Assembly (NCBI GenBank): GCA_023433445.1
Contig: JAEZCS010000077.1
Span: 1 to 17,172, forward strand
Direction of reading: 5' to 3'
Origin: Pseudomonadota bacterium
Lineage (GTDB): Bacteria; Pseudomonadota; Alphaproteobacteria; Sphingomonadales; Sphingomonadaceae
DNA length: 17,172 nucleotides
Of the stretch, positions 1-7,674 are shown piece by piece. Under the pieces are notes generated by a model. It did no database searches. It had not been told where the DNA came from and saw only the letters and a list, made by a program, of their open reading frames with translations. The stretch's first letter is position 1. Every line of letters starts with the position of its first letter. The translations under genes were made by a program, and so were the position numbers.

Positions 1-984
1 GAGCGTGGCGAAGATCGGATAGGTGAATATCAGCCCGAGGATGCCAAAGCCGATCATAAGCGGTTTCCGTCCGATACGGTCGGAAAGCGCTCCCGCAACG
101 GGCTGCAACAACATGAAAAAGAACAAGGTTATCCCATTGATCTGGGACGATGTCTCACGGCTGAGACCTGAGGTATTTACCAGGAACTTCTGCATGTAGA
201 CCGAATAAGCATAGAAGGCGATCGTGCCGCCTGCGGTGAGCAGCATGACGGTCATTGTTTCGCGTGGATGCTTTGTGAGAAGTTCGACAAAGCCAGACCT
301 TGGCGCGCCCGTCGTCTTGGCTGCATGAAAGCTTTGCGTTTCGCTGAGCCCCCTGCGCAGCCAGAATACGACAACGGCCAGCGCACCGCCGATTAGAAAG
401 GGTATTCTCCATCCCCAGGCGTCAAGCTGCTCCGAGCTTAAAACGGCTTGCAAGATGAGCAGGACGCATATTGCCGTCAACTGTCCAGCAATCAATGTAA
501 CATATTGAAAACTTGAAAAGAAACCTCGCCGATGTCGACCAGCCATTTCCGACAGATATGTCGCGCTGGCACCATATTCGCCGCCGACGGACAGCCCCTG
601 CATCAAGCGGGCCAGTACAAGCAAAAGCGGCGCCCCTACCCCGATTACCTCGTAGCCGGGCGTCACCGCGATGAGCAGGGAGCCTGCACACATGAGCGCC
701 ACGGACAAGGTGAGGCCGCTCTTGCGCCCGTGACGGTCGGCGTAGACACCCATCAGCCACGCGCCGACCGGGCGCATGACAAAGCCGACGGCGAAGATGC
801 CGGCGGCGCTCAGCAACTGGGCGGTACGGTCTTCGCTCGGGAAGAAATGCGGCGCGAAATAGAGTGTGAAGGCGGCGTAGGCGTACCAGTCATACCATTC
901 CACCAGGTTGCCGGTGGAGCCCCCCACAATCGCCTTCAGCCGCTCGCGCTGCGTTGGCGGACGCAGTGCCAAGGCTGACGTCAT
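1..984 (-). CDS. kgtP: MFS permease, alpha-ketoglutarate (KgtP)-like, 3' end cut by window edge
   Basis: This is the first 328 residues of a 12-helix major facilitator transporter of the metabolite:H+ symporter family. The reading frame is open from ATG at 984 to the window edge. Visible features: GNLVEWYDWYAY in helix 1, the loop motif GVYADRHGRK (about 79-88), ARLMQGLSVGGEYGASATY, SFQYVTLIAGQL, GWRIPF, LRRGLSET, and a second loop motif GALSDRIGRK (about 298-307). These blocks closely match E. coli KgtP (432 residues), so about 100 C-terminal residues lie outside. Likely role: proton-coupled uptake of 2-oxoglutarate or a related dicarboxylate across the inner membrane; the substrate is inferred from family resemblance only. 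The start overlaps the stop of the retropepsin gene by 4 bp (ATGA), so it is the distal gene of that operon. There is no clear Shine-Dalgarno, which fits coupled translation. Part of the gene is AT-richer than its neighbours (25 G/C in 60 bases at 481-540). Confidence 0.88.
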   Translation of the reverse strand, partial: MTSALALRPPTQRERLKAIVGGSTGNLVEWYDWYAYAAFTLYFAPHFFPSEDRTAQLLSAAGIFAVGFVMRPVGAWLMGVYADRHGRKSGLTLSVALMCAGSLLIAVTPGYEVIGVGAPLLLVLARLMQGLSVGGEYGASATYLSEMAGRHRRGFFSSFQYVTLIAGQLTAICVLLILQAVLSSEQLDAWGWRIPFLIGGALAVVVFWLRRGLSETQSFHAAKTTGAPRSGFVELLTKHPRETMTVMLLTAGGTIAFYAYSVYMQKFLVNTSGLSRETSSQINGITLFFFMLLQPVAGALSDRIGRKPLMIGFGILGLIFTYPIFATL

Positions 985-1607
985 GGCTTCAACACCATCT
1001 CGCCATTTTCCACGCCCCAGCTTTTCAGGCGGGACAGCATGTTCATGCCGATGACGTTCACGTCGCCAAAAGCAGGAGAAATGACGATCGGCAGATCGCT
1101 GGAGCGGATGGGGCCGATGGCCAATGTGGACACGGACGAGCGCTTCGCGTCGATCTTTCCATTGGCGGTCGTCATCGAAACACCCGGCGCGTTGAGGTCG
1201 AAATTGAGGCCCGCAGCTCGTGCGGATGAAACCGAGAGCGCGGTGATGCTCGCGCCGCTGTCTATCAGGAACCGCGTCGGCGTCCCGTTGACGGTGCCTT
1301 CAACCCAGAAATGGCCATCGGGCGCAATCGGTATGCGCAAGGCCTGTCCCTCGGCCCTGGCAGGCGGCGGGCTGGGCAGAACATCCGGCGAGGACAGAGA
1401 CGACCCCTCCCCATTCATCCTTGCAGAGAAGAGGCCAGCTTTCTCGCCGAGCTTGTATAGACCCAGCAAGGCAGCGAAGATTGCGACCCAGACCATCGCG
1501 AGGCGTAGCATCCCGCCTATAGGCATGCGCCGAGCCAATAATGCCGAGCCAACAAGAACAAATGCAAGAACATACCAGATGCTGGATGCAGCCTGATCCC
1601 CTGTCAT
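981..1607 (-). CDS. Membrane-anchored retropepsin-like aspartic protease (clan AA, TIGR02281 type)
   Basis: A 208-residue protein. Two hydrophobic segments near the N-terminus (about 10-25 and 34-52) anchor it in the inner membrane. A Ser/Pro-rich linker (about 68-85) follows, then a single retropepsin-like domain. The catalytic motif is FLIDSGASITALS, with Asp116 as the presumed catalytic residue; the typical motif is DTGA and here it is DSGA. A second conserved block, NVIGMNMLSRL, follows near residue 184. One such domain is half of a pepsin active site, so the enzyme should work as a dimer. Known relatives include Caulobacter PerP, which cleaves the polarity protein PodJ, and Rickettsia APRc; the substrate here is unknown. 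The start is supported by a purine-rich GGGGAAGGGGG before ATG at 1607. It begins 5 bp after the MBL gene stop and its stop overlaps the permease start by 4 bp. Confidence 0.85.
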   Translation of the reverse strand: MTGDQAASSIWYVLAFVLVGSALLARRMPIGGMLRLAMVWVAIFAALLGLYKLGEKAGLFSARMNGEGSSLSSPDVLPSPPPARAEGQALRIPIAPDGHFWVEGTVNGTPTRFLIDSGASITALSVSSARAAGLNFDLNAPGVSMTTANGKIDAKRSSVSTLAIGPIRSSDLPIVISPAFGDVNVIGMNMLSRLKSWGVENGEMVLKP

Positions 1608-1612
1608 GCCCG

Positions 1613-2398
1613 TCAGCCCCCTTCCCCAATCAGTTCAACACTCATGCCGTCATAACCGGGCTCAACTCCCTCGGGCAGGCTGCGGCGAAGGCTCGCATAG
1701 TCCATGCTCTGGTCCATATGAGTCAGTACGGCCTGGCGCGGGCGGACGGCGGATATGCCATCGAGGGTCAAGGCGAGATGCGGATGGGTCGGGTGCGGCT
1801 GTTCGCGCAAGGCATCGACCACCCATATATCCAGGTCATCGAACAAGCTGATCATGTCAGCAGTTAATGCATGAAAATCAGTGGAGTATCCGATTGATTT
1901 ACCGCCAGATGTAAAGCGAAAACCGGTCGAGAATATCTCGCCATGGGGTTGGTCGGTACAGGCAATATCGATGTCACCGATGCGAAGCCCGTCAGGCAGC
2001 ACATGTGGCTCTATCGTGGGCTCATACCCCTGCCGCCCTTCAAAAGCATAAGCGAACCGCTCTTTCAGCAGTTTGAGCGTCTGTCGCCGCGCATAGCCCG
2101 GCACGGCTGTACGCCGGTGGTGATAAAGCTGTCGCACATCGTCAATGCCATGACAGTGATCGGCATGGTCGTGGGTCCAGAGAATGGCGTCGATGTGAAC
2201 CACATGGGCGGCCAGCAACTGGGCGCGCATGTCTGGCGAGGTGTCCACAAGAATGCGCGTGGTCGGGCTTTCCACCAAAATGGATGCGCGCGTCCGGCGA
2301 TTCTTCGGTTCGGCGGGATCGCATCTGCCCCAATCATTGCCAATCCGGGGGACGCCCGATGAGGTGCCGCAGCCCAGAATGGTGAGCTTGAGGCTCAT
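1613..2398 (-). CDS. MBL-fold metallo-hydrolase, PhnP-like
   Basis: A 261-residue metallo-beta-lactamase-fold hydrolase. It opens with LTILGCGTSSGVPRIG and has the metal-binding motif THDHADH (residues 75-81, with His76, His78, Asp80 and His81). Further likely ligands are His152 (QPHGE), Asp174 (YSTDFHA) and His227 (LTHMDQSMDY). This layout and the GTSSGVP opening match the PhnP-like subgroup, which contains cyclic-phosphate and nucleotide phosphodiesterases. In this chromosomal location the family is usually annotated only as MBL-fold hydrolase, and the phosphonate (phn) context of true PhnP is absent. The real substrate is therefore unknown, though a phosphodiester is plausible. ATG at 2398 overlaps the TatD stop by 4 bp (ATGA) without a strong ribosome site, implying coupled translation. 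Length is normal for the family. Confidence 0.9.
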   Translation of the reverse strand: MSLKLTILGCGTSSGVPRIGNDWGRCDPAEPKNRRTRASILVESPTTRILVDTSPDMRAQLLAAHVVHIDAILWTHDHADHCHGIDDVRQLYHHRRTAVPGYARRQTLKLLKERFAYAFEGRQGYEPTIEPHVLPDGLRIGDIDIACTDQPHGEIFSTGFRFTSGGKSIGYSTDFHALTADMISLFDDLDIWVVDALREQPHPTHPHLALTLDGISAVRPRQAVLTHMDQSMDYASLRRSLPEGVEPGYDGMSVELIGEGG

Positions 2399-3183
2399 GC
2401 GCTTTGCGAGGCCCCGGTCTTGCGGAACAGGGCGCGGAAGTTAGCCGAAGTTGCTGAGGCGAGTTCTTCTACGCTCTGACCGCGCAAATTGGCCAGGAAG
2501 CGAGCGGTGTCGGCCACGAACGCTGGTTCGCACGGCTTGCCTCGATGCGGCACCGGCGCGAGAAAGGGCGAGTCCGTTTCGATGAGCAGACGGTCAAGCG
2601 GCAGCCTGGCAGCGGTTTGCTGAAGATCCTTGGCGCTCTTGAACGTCACGATCCCGGATATGCTGATGTAGAAGCCCAGCTCCAACGCCGCGTCGGCAAA
2701 GGCTCCGCTGGCCGTGAAGCAGTGGATGACGCCGGGATAGGTCCCCTGCCCCATTTCCTCGCGGAGGATGGCGAGCGTATCGCCCTCCGCATCGCGCGTG
2801 TGGACAATGAGCGGCAGGCCGGTAGCGCGCGACGCGGCGATGTGAGCGCGGAAGCTGCCTTGCTGCCGGGCGCGGTCGCTATGGTCATAATAATAGTCGA
2901 GGCCGGTCTCGCCGATGCCGACCACTCGAGGGTGGACGGCGCGTTCGACGAGCTTGGCCGTGTCGATATGGGGGTGCTCATCGGCCTCATGCGGATGGAT
3001 GCCCACGGTTGCATAGACGTCGGCCTGTTGTTCGGCCGTGGCGAGCACGGCGTCCCATTCGCTTTCGCGCGTCGCGATATTGAGCATCAAGTCGATGCCA
3101 GCGGAGCGCGCGCGTTCAAGCACATTCTGCTGATCTTCGACCAAGCCTTTGTAATTCAAATGGCAGTGGCTGTCGATCAGCAT
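2395..3183 (-). CDS. tatD: TatD family hydrolase (metal-dependent DNase)
   Basis: A 262-residue TIM-barrel amidohydrolase-superfamily protein of the TatD/YcfH group, a metal-dependent 3'-5' exonuclease/DNase implicated in DNA quality control. Motifs in order: N-terminal metal site DSHCHLN (His6, His8), IGETGLDYYYD with the bridging Glu, LPLIVHTRDAE, PGVIHCFTAS, and LIETDSPFLAP with the last metal-binding Asp. The reading frame continues upstream to 3297, but that part lies inside metG. I chose ATG at 3183, just after the metG stop (3188-3190), because it puts MLIDSHCHLN at the N-terminus as in the family. An alternative ATG at 3195 would overlap metG by 8 bp and add MPDP. Neither has a strong Shine-Dalgarno, so translation is probably coupled to metG. 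It sits between metG and the MBL gene, a common alphaproteobacterial order. Confidence 0.93.
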   Translation of the reverse strand: MLIDSHCHLNYKGLVEDQQNVLERARSAGIDLMLNIATRESEWDAVLATAEQQADVYATVGIHPHEADEHPHIDTAKLVERAVHPRVVGIGETGLDYYYDHSDRARQQGSFRAHIAASRATGLPLIVHTRDAEGDTLAILREEMGQGTYPGVIHCFTASGAFADAALELGFYISISGIVTFKSAKDLQQTAARLPLDRLLIETDSPFLAPVPHRGKPCEPAFVADTARFLANLRGQSVEELASATSANFRALFRKTGASQSA

Positions 3184-3187
3184 GGGA

Positions 3188-4762
3188 TCAGGCATCCGCT
3201 TCGGTGAGTTCAAGCCGGGGAAAGAGTGGCTTGGGCACGCTGAGGGTGAAGCCGCTTGCGCGCAGATCGGCATAGGCGTTGGTGCCAATGGAGCCATAGG
3301 TTCGGCTGGTTTCAGGCACCCCCATCTGGTCGAGCAGCGCGGTGGTGCTGGCCGGGATCACCGGCTGGATGATGATGGCGAGGTCGGTGATGGCTTCGTA
3401 AAGCGTGGCCAACACCGCTTCCATCCGTGCCGGATCGGTTTTGCGCAGGGCCCAGGGTGCCTGCGCATCGATATAGGCGTTGCAAGCGAACACCGCGCGC
3501 ATCCAGGCTTCGATCGCTGTCGAGGGCGCGAGATTGGCCATGGCGGTCTGGAAGGTCTGGGCAGCGTCGCTGACTGTTTTCGGCAGATCGCTATCCACAT
3601 CCTGGGGCGCAGGTTCTGGCAAGCGCCCTTCCAGATTCTTGGCGATGAAGCTCAAGGTCCGCTGCGCAAGGTTGCCGAAGCTGTTGGCAAGATCGCTGTT
3701 CGAACGCGCGACGATGGCCTCCGCGCTATAGCTGCCGTCATTGCCGAAGGTGACTTCGGAGAGCAGGAAATAGCGGAGCTGGTCCACCCCGAAGCGCTCG
3801 GCCAGTTCCATCGGGTCGGCGACGTTGCCGACCGACTTCGACATTTTCTCTCCTCGGTTGAGGAGGAAGCCATGGCCGAAGACATGCTTGGGCAGGGGCA
3901 GCTTTGCACTCATCAGGAAAGCTGGCCAGTAAACCGTATGAAAACGTACGATATCCTTGCCGATGATATGCGTGATGTCGCCGCCTTCGGCCCAGTAGCG
4001 GGCCATGCGTTCGGCGTCATCCGGGTAGCCGCAGCCGGTCAGGTAATTGGTGAGCGCGTCCACCCAGACATACATGACGTGCGGTGTACCGGCTTCTGCG
4101 CTGCCGGGCACCTTGACGCCCCAGTCGAAGCTGGTGCGCGAAACGCTGAGGTCGGAGAGGCCGCCCTCCACGAACCGCATGATCTCGTTGCGGCGGCTGT
4201 CCGGCTGAATGAAGTCGGGTTGGCTGTTGTAAAGGTCGAGCAGCTTCTGCTGATAGGCGGACAGGCGGAAGAACCAGCTCTCCTCGACCGTCCATTCGAC
4301 CGGCGTGCCCTGGGGCGAGAGCTTTTCGCCCCCCTCCCCTTCGACCAGTTCCTTTTCGTCGTAGAAGGCTTCGTCGCGGACTGAATACCAACCTTCGTAC
4401 CGGCCAAGATACAGGTCGCCATTGGCCTCCATTGCTTGCCAGATCGCCTGGGACGCACGGTGGTGATCGGGCTCGCTGGTGCGGATGAAGCGATCATAGC
4501 TGATGTTCAGCCTGTCGTTCATATCCTTGAAATATCCTGACATTTCGTCAGCCAATGTGCGCGGCTCAATACCGCGGGCGCGGGCGGCCTGATCCATTTT
4601 CAGGCCATGTTCGTCCGTGCCGGTCTGAAAGAAGACATCGCGGCCCATCATCCGCTGGAACCGGGCGATCGCGTCGGTGGCGATCACCTCATAGGCGTGG
4701 CCGATATGTGGGCGGCCGTTGGGATAGCTGATGGCGGTGGTGATCGTGTAGGGCTGCGACAT
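3188..4762 (-). CDS. metG: Methionyl-tRNA synthetase
   Basis: A 524-residue class I aminoacyl-tRNA synthetase that charges tRNA-Met in the cytoplasm. The HIGH motif is GRPHIGHAYE (His19-His22) and the KMSKS motif is RGEKMSKSVGN (306-310). FFQTGTDEHGLKM, YVWVDALTNYLTG and HIIGKDIVRFH are further family blocks. It is the short alphaproteobacterial form and ends after the anticodon-binding helical domain, without the C-terminal tRNA-binding dimerisation domain of the 677-residue E. coli enzyme. The zinc-knuckle insertion (about 120-166) has no cysteines: where Thermus-type enzymes have Cys pairs, this protein reads YEGWYSVRDEAFYDEKEL and LSPQGTPVEW. ATG at 4762 is preceded by AGGGAAGG. It starts 44 bp after holB stops and its end overlaps or abuts tatD. 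Confidence 0.97.
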   Translation of the reverse strand: MSQPYTITTAISYPNGRPHIGHAYEVIATDAIARFQRMMGRDVFFQTGTDEHGLKMDQAARARGIEPRTLADEMSGYFKDMNDRLNISYDRFIRTSEPDHHRASQAIWQAMEANGDLYLGRYEGWYSVRDEAFYDEKELVEGEGGEKLSPQGTPVEWTVEESWFFRLSAYQQKLLDLYNSQPDFIQPDSRRNEIMRFVEGGLSDLSVSRTSFDWGVKVPGSAEAGTPHVMYVWVDALTNYLTGCGYPDDAERMARYWAEGGDITHIIGKDIVRFHTVYWPAFLMSAKLPLPKHVFGHGFLLNRGEKMSKSVGNVADPMELAERFGVDQLRYFLLSEVTFGNDGSYSAEAIVARSNSDLANSFGNLAQRTLSFIAKNLEGRLPEPAPQDVDSDLPKTVSDAAQTFQTAMANLAPSTAIEAWMRAVFACNAYIDAQAPWALRKTDPARMEAVLATLYEAITDLAIIIQPVIPASTTALLDQMGVPETSRTYGSIGTNAYADLRASGFTLSVPKPLFPRLELTEADA

Positions 4763-4806
4763 GCGCCTTCCCTAGCGGGTGTTAACGCGCGCGCAAAGCC
4801 CGCTTT

Positions 4807-5778
4807 TCAACGCTGATCCGGCGCAAGGGCGGCGACATGGCCCGCAAGTTCGAAAGCGACGGACGCGGGATCGAGGGAAAGGATGATCGCGCCGCCGGCC
4901 AGTTGGCGCGCGGCTTCCCATCGGTCGAGTGCGATGCCGAGCGCGGGGCCGCTGCGCTGGCGGGCGGCGTCGGCTATGAAGGCCGGGACGCGCTCCAGAA
5001 ATGCCTCATAGCGGGCGCGCGACGCTTTGCCGGAGAGCAGCTTTGCGAGGAGGAGGCGATGGCGGTTGCCGGGATCGCCATCGGCGGCAATCGCGCGGAG
5101 CATGCGGTCGAGGTCGGTGACGTCCAGGCCTGCATAGCGCAGGGCCCGGCCGGGTGCGCCTTCCCCCAAGACGGCGAGTCCATCTATGTCTGCTGCGGCC
5201 AGTTCGGGCTGCTCCCGGCGCAGGATGGTGCGCATCGCTTCGTCGTTCAACGGGTCGAAGCGCAGGGTGCGGCAGCGGGAGCGGATCGTGGGGAGCAGGC
5301 GGCCGGGCGCATGGCTGACGAGGAAGAAAAGCATGTCCGCAGGCGGCTCCTCCAACGTCTTGAGCAAGGCATTGGCGGCGCCGCGTTCCAGATCGTCCGC
5401 GCTATCGATGACGACGATGCGGCGGGGCGACAGTGAGGGCGCGGATTGGACGAGCCGCTGGAGCCCGCGCACCTGATCTACGGAAATGTTGCGGGCGGTG
5501 CCGGATTCCTTCTCGAGACAGTAGAGCTCGGCATAATCGGGATGGGCGTCGGCCTCGACAAGCTTGCGGATCGGGTGGTCGGTCCCAACGCTCAATCCTT
5601 CGCCATCGGGGGTGGGACCGGCGGCCTCAGCGAGGAGGCGGAGGGCGAGCGCGCGGGCGAAGCTTGCCTTGCCGATGCCACGCGGGCCGGCGAGGATCCA
5701 GCCATGGTGCATCCGGCCACTGCGCGCGGCGACGAGCAGCATGTCGGCTTGGCTATCATGGCCGAGGATGGCGGTCAT
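4807..5778 (-). CDS. holB: DNA polymerase III subunit delta'
   Basis: A 323-residue AAA+ protein, the delta' subunit of the clamp loader that places the beta sliding clamp on primed DNA. The Walker A-like loop is AGPRGIGKASFA (about 30-41). The conserved VVIDSADDLERGAANALLKT then LEEPP and the SRC block LLPTIRSRCRTL are diagnostic of the delta'/tau/gamma family; SRC supplies the arginine finger used in trans. The zinc-binding cysteine cluster found in E. coli delta' and gamma/tau is not evident in the region after the Walker loop, where only one cysteine is seen (AELYCLEKES). ATG at 5778 overlaps the tmk stop by 4 bp (ATGA) with no Shine-Dalgarno, so it likely relies on re-initiation after tmk. 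The tmk-holB pairing is widespread in bacteria. Confidence 0.95.
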   Translation of the reverse strand: MTAILGHDSQADMLLVAARSGRMHHGWILAGPRGIGKASFARALALRLLAEAAGPTPDGEGLSVGTDHPIRKLVEADAHPDYAELYCLEKESGTARNISVDQVRGLQRLVQSAPSLSPRRIVVIDSADDLERGAANALLKTLEEPPADMLFFLVSHAPGRLLPTIRSRCRTLRFDPLNDEAMRTILRREQPELAAADIDGLAVLGEGAPGRALRYAGLDVTDLDRMLRAIAADGDPGNRHRLLLAKLLSGKASRARYEAFLERVPAFIADAARQRSGPALGIALDRWEAARQLAGGAIILSLDPASVAFELAGHVAALAPDQR

Positions 5779-6401
5779 GGGAGCAAGTCGCCGAGCGCCG
5801 CGACGAGGCGCGAGGTGACGGCTTCGGGCTGTCCCGACGCGTCGATAGTGCGGATGCGCGTCGGGGCCTGATCAGCGAAGCGGGCAAAGGCGGCTGCGAC
5901 ATTGGCGTGGAAGGCGGCGTCGCGACCGCCGATGCGGTCCGTTGTGTCGCCGTCCCGCGACCATGCGCGCTGCTGCGCTTCGGCTTCGGGGAGCGTGAGG
6001 AAGAAGGTGCGGTCGGGAAGGAAATCCGCGCTGCCGATGCGGTGCAGGGTTAATATGTCGGCATCGGTAAGCTCACCCATGCCCTGGTAGGCGCGGCTGC
6101 TGTCGAGAAAGCGGTCGGACAGCACCCAAGCGCCCCGTTCGAGCGCGGGGCGGATCGTCTTTTCGATATGGTCCGCGCGGGCTGCGGCGAAGAGGAGCGC
6201 TTCGGCACGTGGGCTCCAGCGGTCGGCCGCTCCGGTGAGCAGCAGCGCGCGAATGGCTTCTGCGCCATCGCTGCCACCGGGTTCGCGCGTTTCCACGACC
6301 TCCAACCCCATGGCGCGCAAGGCAGCAGCAAGGGCGCGGAGTTGCGTCGACTTGCCGGCGCCCTCCCCGCCCTCCAAGGTGATGAACCGGCCGCGCGTCA
6401 C
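5775..6401 (-). CDS. tmk: Thymidylate kinase (dTMP kinase), GTG start
   Basis: A 208-residue P-loop kinase that phosphorylates dTMP to dTDP for dTTP synthesis. It has FITLEGGEGAGKSTQ (P-loop 11-19), TREPGG (about 38-43), the DRX motif LSDRFLDSSRAYQG (Asp96-Arg97), and a LID-region segment RDGDTTDRIGG. Length is typical. The initiation codon is GTG at 6401-6399, overlapping the dacC stop (TGA at 6400-6398) as GTGA; this is the only codon that fits the family N-terminus MTRGRFITLEG. No Shine-Dalgarno is visible, so translation should depend on ribosomes finishing dacC. The 3' end overlaps holB by 4 bp. Expression of a nucleotide-metabolism gene is thus tied to an upstream cell-wall gene. Confidence 0.96.
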   Translation of the reverse strand: MTRGRFITLEGGEGAGKSTQLRALAAALRAMGLEVVETREPGGSDGAEAIRALLLTGAADRWSPRAEALLFAAARADHIEKTIRPALERGAWVLSDRFLDSSRAYQGMGELTDADILTLHRIGSADFLPDRTFFLTLPEAEAQQRAWSRDGDTTDRIGGRDAAFHANVAAAFARFADQAPTRIRTIDASGQPEAVTSRLVAALGDLLP

Positions 6402-7561
6402 CCGAAGAAGGACTTCAGGCCGTTCCAGAGGCGACCGAACACGCCGGCTTCAGAGACTTCCTCACCGGCAACCAGCGGCAGGACCTGAGGCGGGGTGTCG
6501 GGGGTGGAGACGATCAGTTCGGCAACCTTCTGCCCCTTGGCGATCGGCGCTTTGATCGGACCGGTATAGGCGACCTTGACCGAGATGTTGCCGGACGCTG
6601 AACGGGGCATCGTCACCGCCATGTCCCTCGGCGCGACGAGCGGCACGCTGGTGGCGCTGCCCAGCTGAACCTCAGCGGTTTCGACAGTCTGGCCCTTCTT
6701 GAAGAGCGGCTGCGCCTTCCATGCCTTGAACCCCCAGTCCATGAAGCGGACGGATTCGGCAATGCGGCCGTTAAAGCTCGTCAGTCCGGCGACCACCATG
6801 ACGAGGCGTCGACCGTCCTGTTCGGCTGACCCCGTAAAGCCATAGCCGGCTTCCTGCGTATGGCCGGTCTTGAGCCCGTCAGCACCGGCGATCTTTCCCA
6901 GGATCGGGTTGCGATTGGCCTGCGCAATGTCAGAGCCGCCCATCGTCTTGCCCCAGGTGAACGAGCGGGTGGAGTAGAAGCGCTTGTAGAGGTCCGGCGT
7001 TTCCTCGATCGTGGCTTCAGCGAGGAGGGCAAGGTCCTCCGCGGTCACATAGGTGACGCCTTCGTCAGGCCAGCCGTTGCTGGTGCCGAAGTGACTGTTC
7101 TTGAGGCCAAGGCGCTTGGCTTCGTCGTTCATCAGCGCGACGAACGCCTGCTCTGTCCCGGCGACCCCTTCCGCCAGAACAACGCAGGCATCATTGCCCG
7201 ACAGGGTGACGATGCCATGCAGCAGATCTTCCACCGACACCTGCTCGCCCGCGGACAGGAACATGGTCGAACCGGCGGCAGGGCCGTGCCATTGTTTCCA
7301 GGTTTCGGGACGGACGGTGAATTTCGTATCGAGCTTCAGATCGCCTTTCTGGATAAGGCGAAAGGCAACGTGCGCCGTCATCATCTTTGCCATCGAGGCA
7401 GGCGGGATGCGGGTTTGACCACCCTTGTCATACAGCACGGCGCCCGACGACAGATCCTTCAAATAAGCAATGGGCGCTTCACTGGTATAAGGCGGCGCCG
7501 CAGCCGTGAGAGGCTGGGCCAGCAATCCGACGAAGAGGATAGCGGCTAGTGACTTGTTCAT
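6398..7561 (-). CDS. dacC: D-alanyl-D-alanine carboxypeptidase (PBP5/6 type)
   Basis: A 387-residue low-molecular-weight penicillin-binding protein that removes the terminal D-Ala from peptidoglycan stem pentapeptides in the periplasm. It has a signal peptide (MNKSLAAILFVGLLAQPLTA, cleavage near residue 21). Catalytic motifs: SxxK as PPASMAKMMT (Ser56, Lys59), SxN as LSGNDA (121-123) and KTG as GLKTGHTQ (231-233). A PBP5 C-terminal beta-domain follows (about 285-365), and a short amphipathic tail, FGRLWNGLKSFFG, probably holds it at the outer face of the inner membrane. The frame is open to 7732, but the N-terminal signal peptide and the AAGG-type ribosome site favour ATG at 7561. It is the likely first gene of the tmk-holB-metG-tatD run. 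A promoter-like site with a dyad lies just upstream. The symbol follows alphaproteobacterial usage; dacA is equally possible. Confidence 0.93.
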   Translation of the reverse strand: MNKSLAAILFVGLLAQPLTAAAPPYTSEAPIAYLKDLSSGAVLYDKGGQTRIPPASMAKMMTAHVAFRLIQKGDLKLDTKFTVRPETWKQWHGPAAGSTMFLSAGEQVSVEDLLHGIVTLSGNDACVVLAEGVAGTEQAFVALMNDEAKRLGLKNSHFGTSNGWPDEGVTYVTAEDLALLAEATIEETPDLYKRFYSTRSFTWGKTMGGSDIAQANRNPILGKIAGADGLKTGHTQEAGYGFTGSAEQDGRRLVMVVAGLTSFNGRIAESVRFMDWGFKAWKAQPLFKKGQTVETAEVQLGSATSVPLVAPRDMAVTMPRSASGNISVKVAYTGPIKAPIAKGQKVAELIVSTPDTPPQVLPLVAGEEVSEAGVFGRLWNGLKSFFG

Positions 7562-7613
7562 GAGGACTGCCTTCGCACTGATGGATTCGGGTGATGAGAA
7601 TGCCCTGCTCCTG

Positions 7614-7641
7614 TCATTAGCCATGACAGATACATTCTCAA
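7614..7641 (-). promoter_or_regulatory. Putative dacC promoter with an overlapping inverted repeat
   Basis: On the minus strand TTGAGA (7641-7636) and TAATGA (7619-7614) are separated by 16 bases, a reasonable sigma70-type match. The implied transcript would start about 45 bases before the dacC ATG. The perfect inverted repeat TGTCAT-N5-ATGACA (7612-7628) covers the -10 element and could be an operator. It lies in the 113-bp gap between mltB and dacC. It is a sequence match only; no transcription data. Confidence 0.35.
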
Positions 7642-7674
7642 GAGGCCTGACGCAGCGAGGCCGGGGCAGCACCC

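Noticed and set aside
3182..4384. Plus-strand 400-residue open frame
   Set aside because: Antisense shadow of metG; no motifs of its own.
4775..4807. GCGGG...CCCGC pair followed by TTTT on the plus strand between metG and holB
   Set aside because: Only 5 bp with a 19-base loop, and no plus-strand gene ends there; both genes run on the minus strand.
6860..7549. Plus-strand 229-residue open frame
   Set aside because: Antisense to dacC, whose catalytic motifs are intact.
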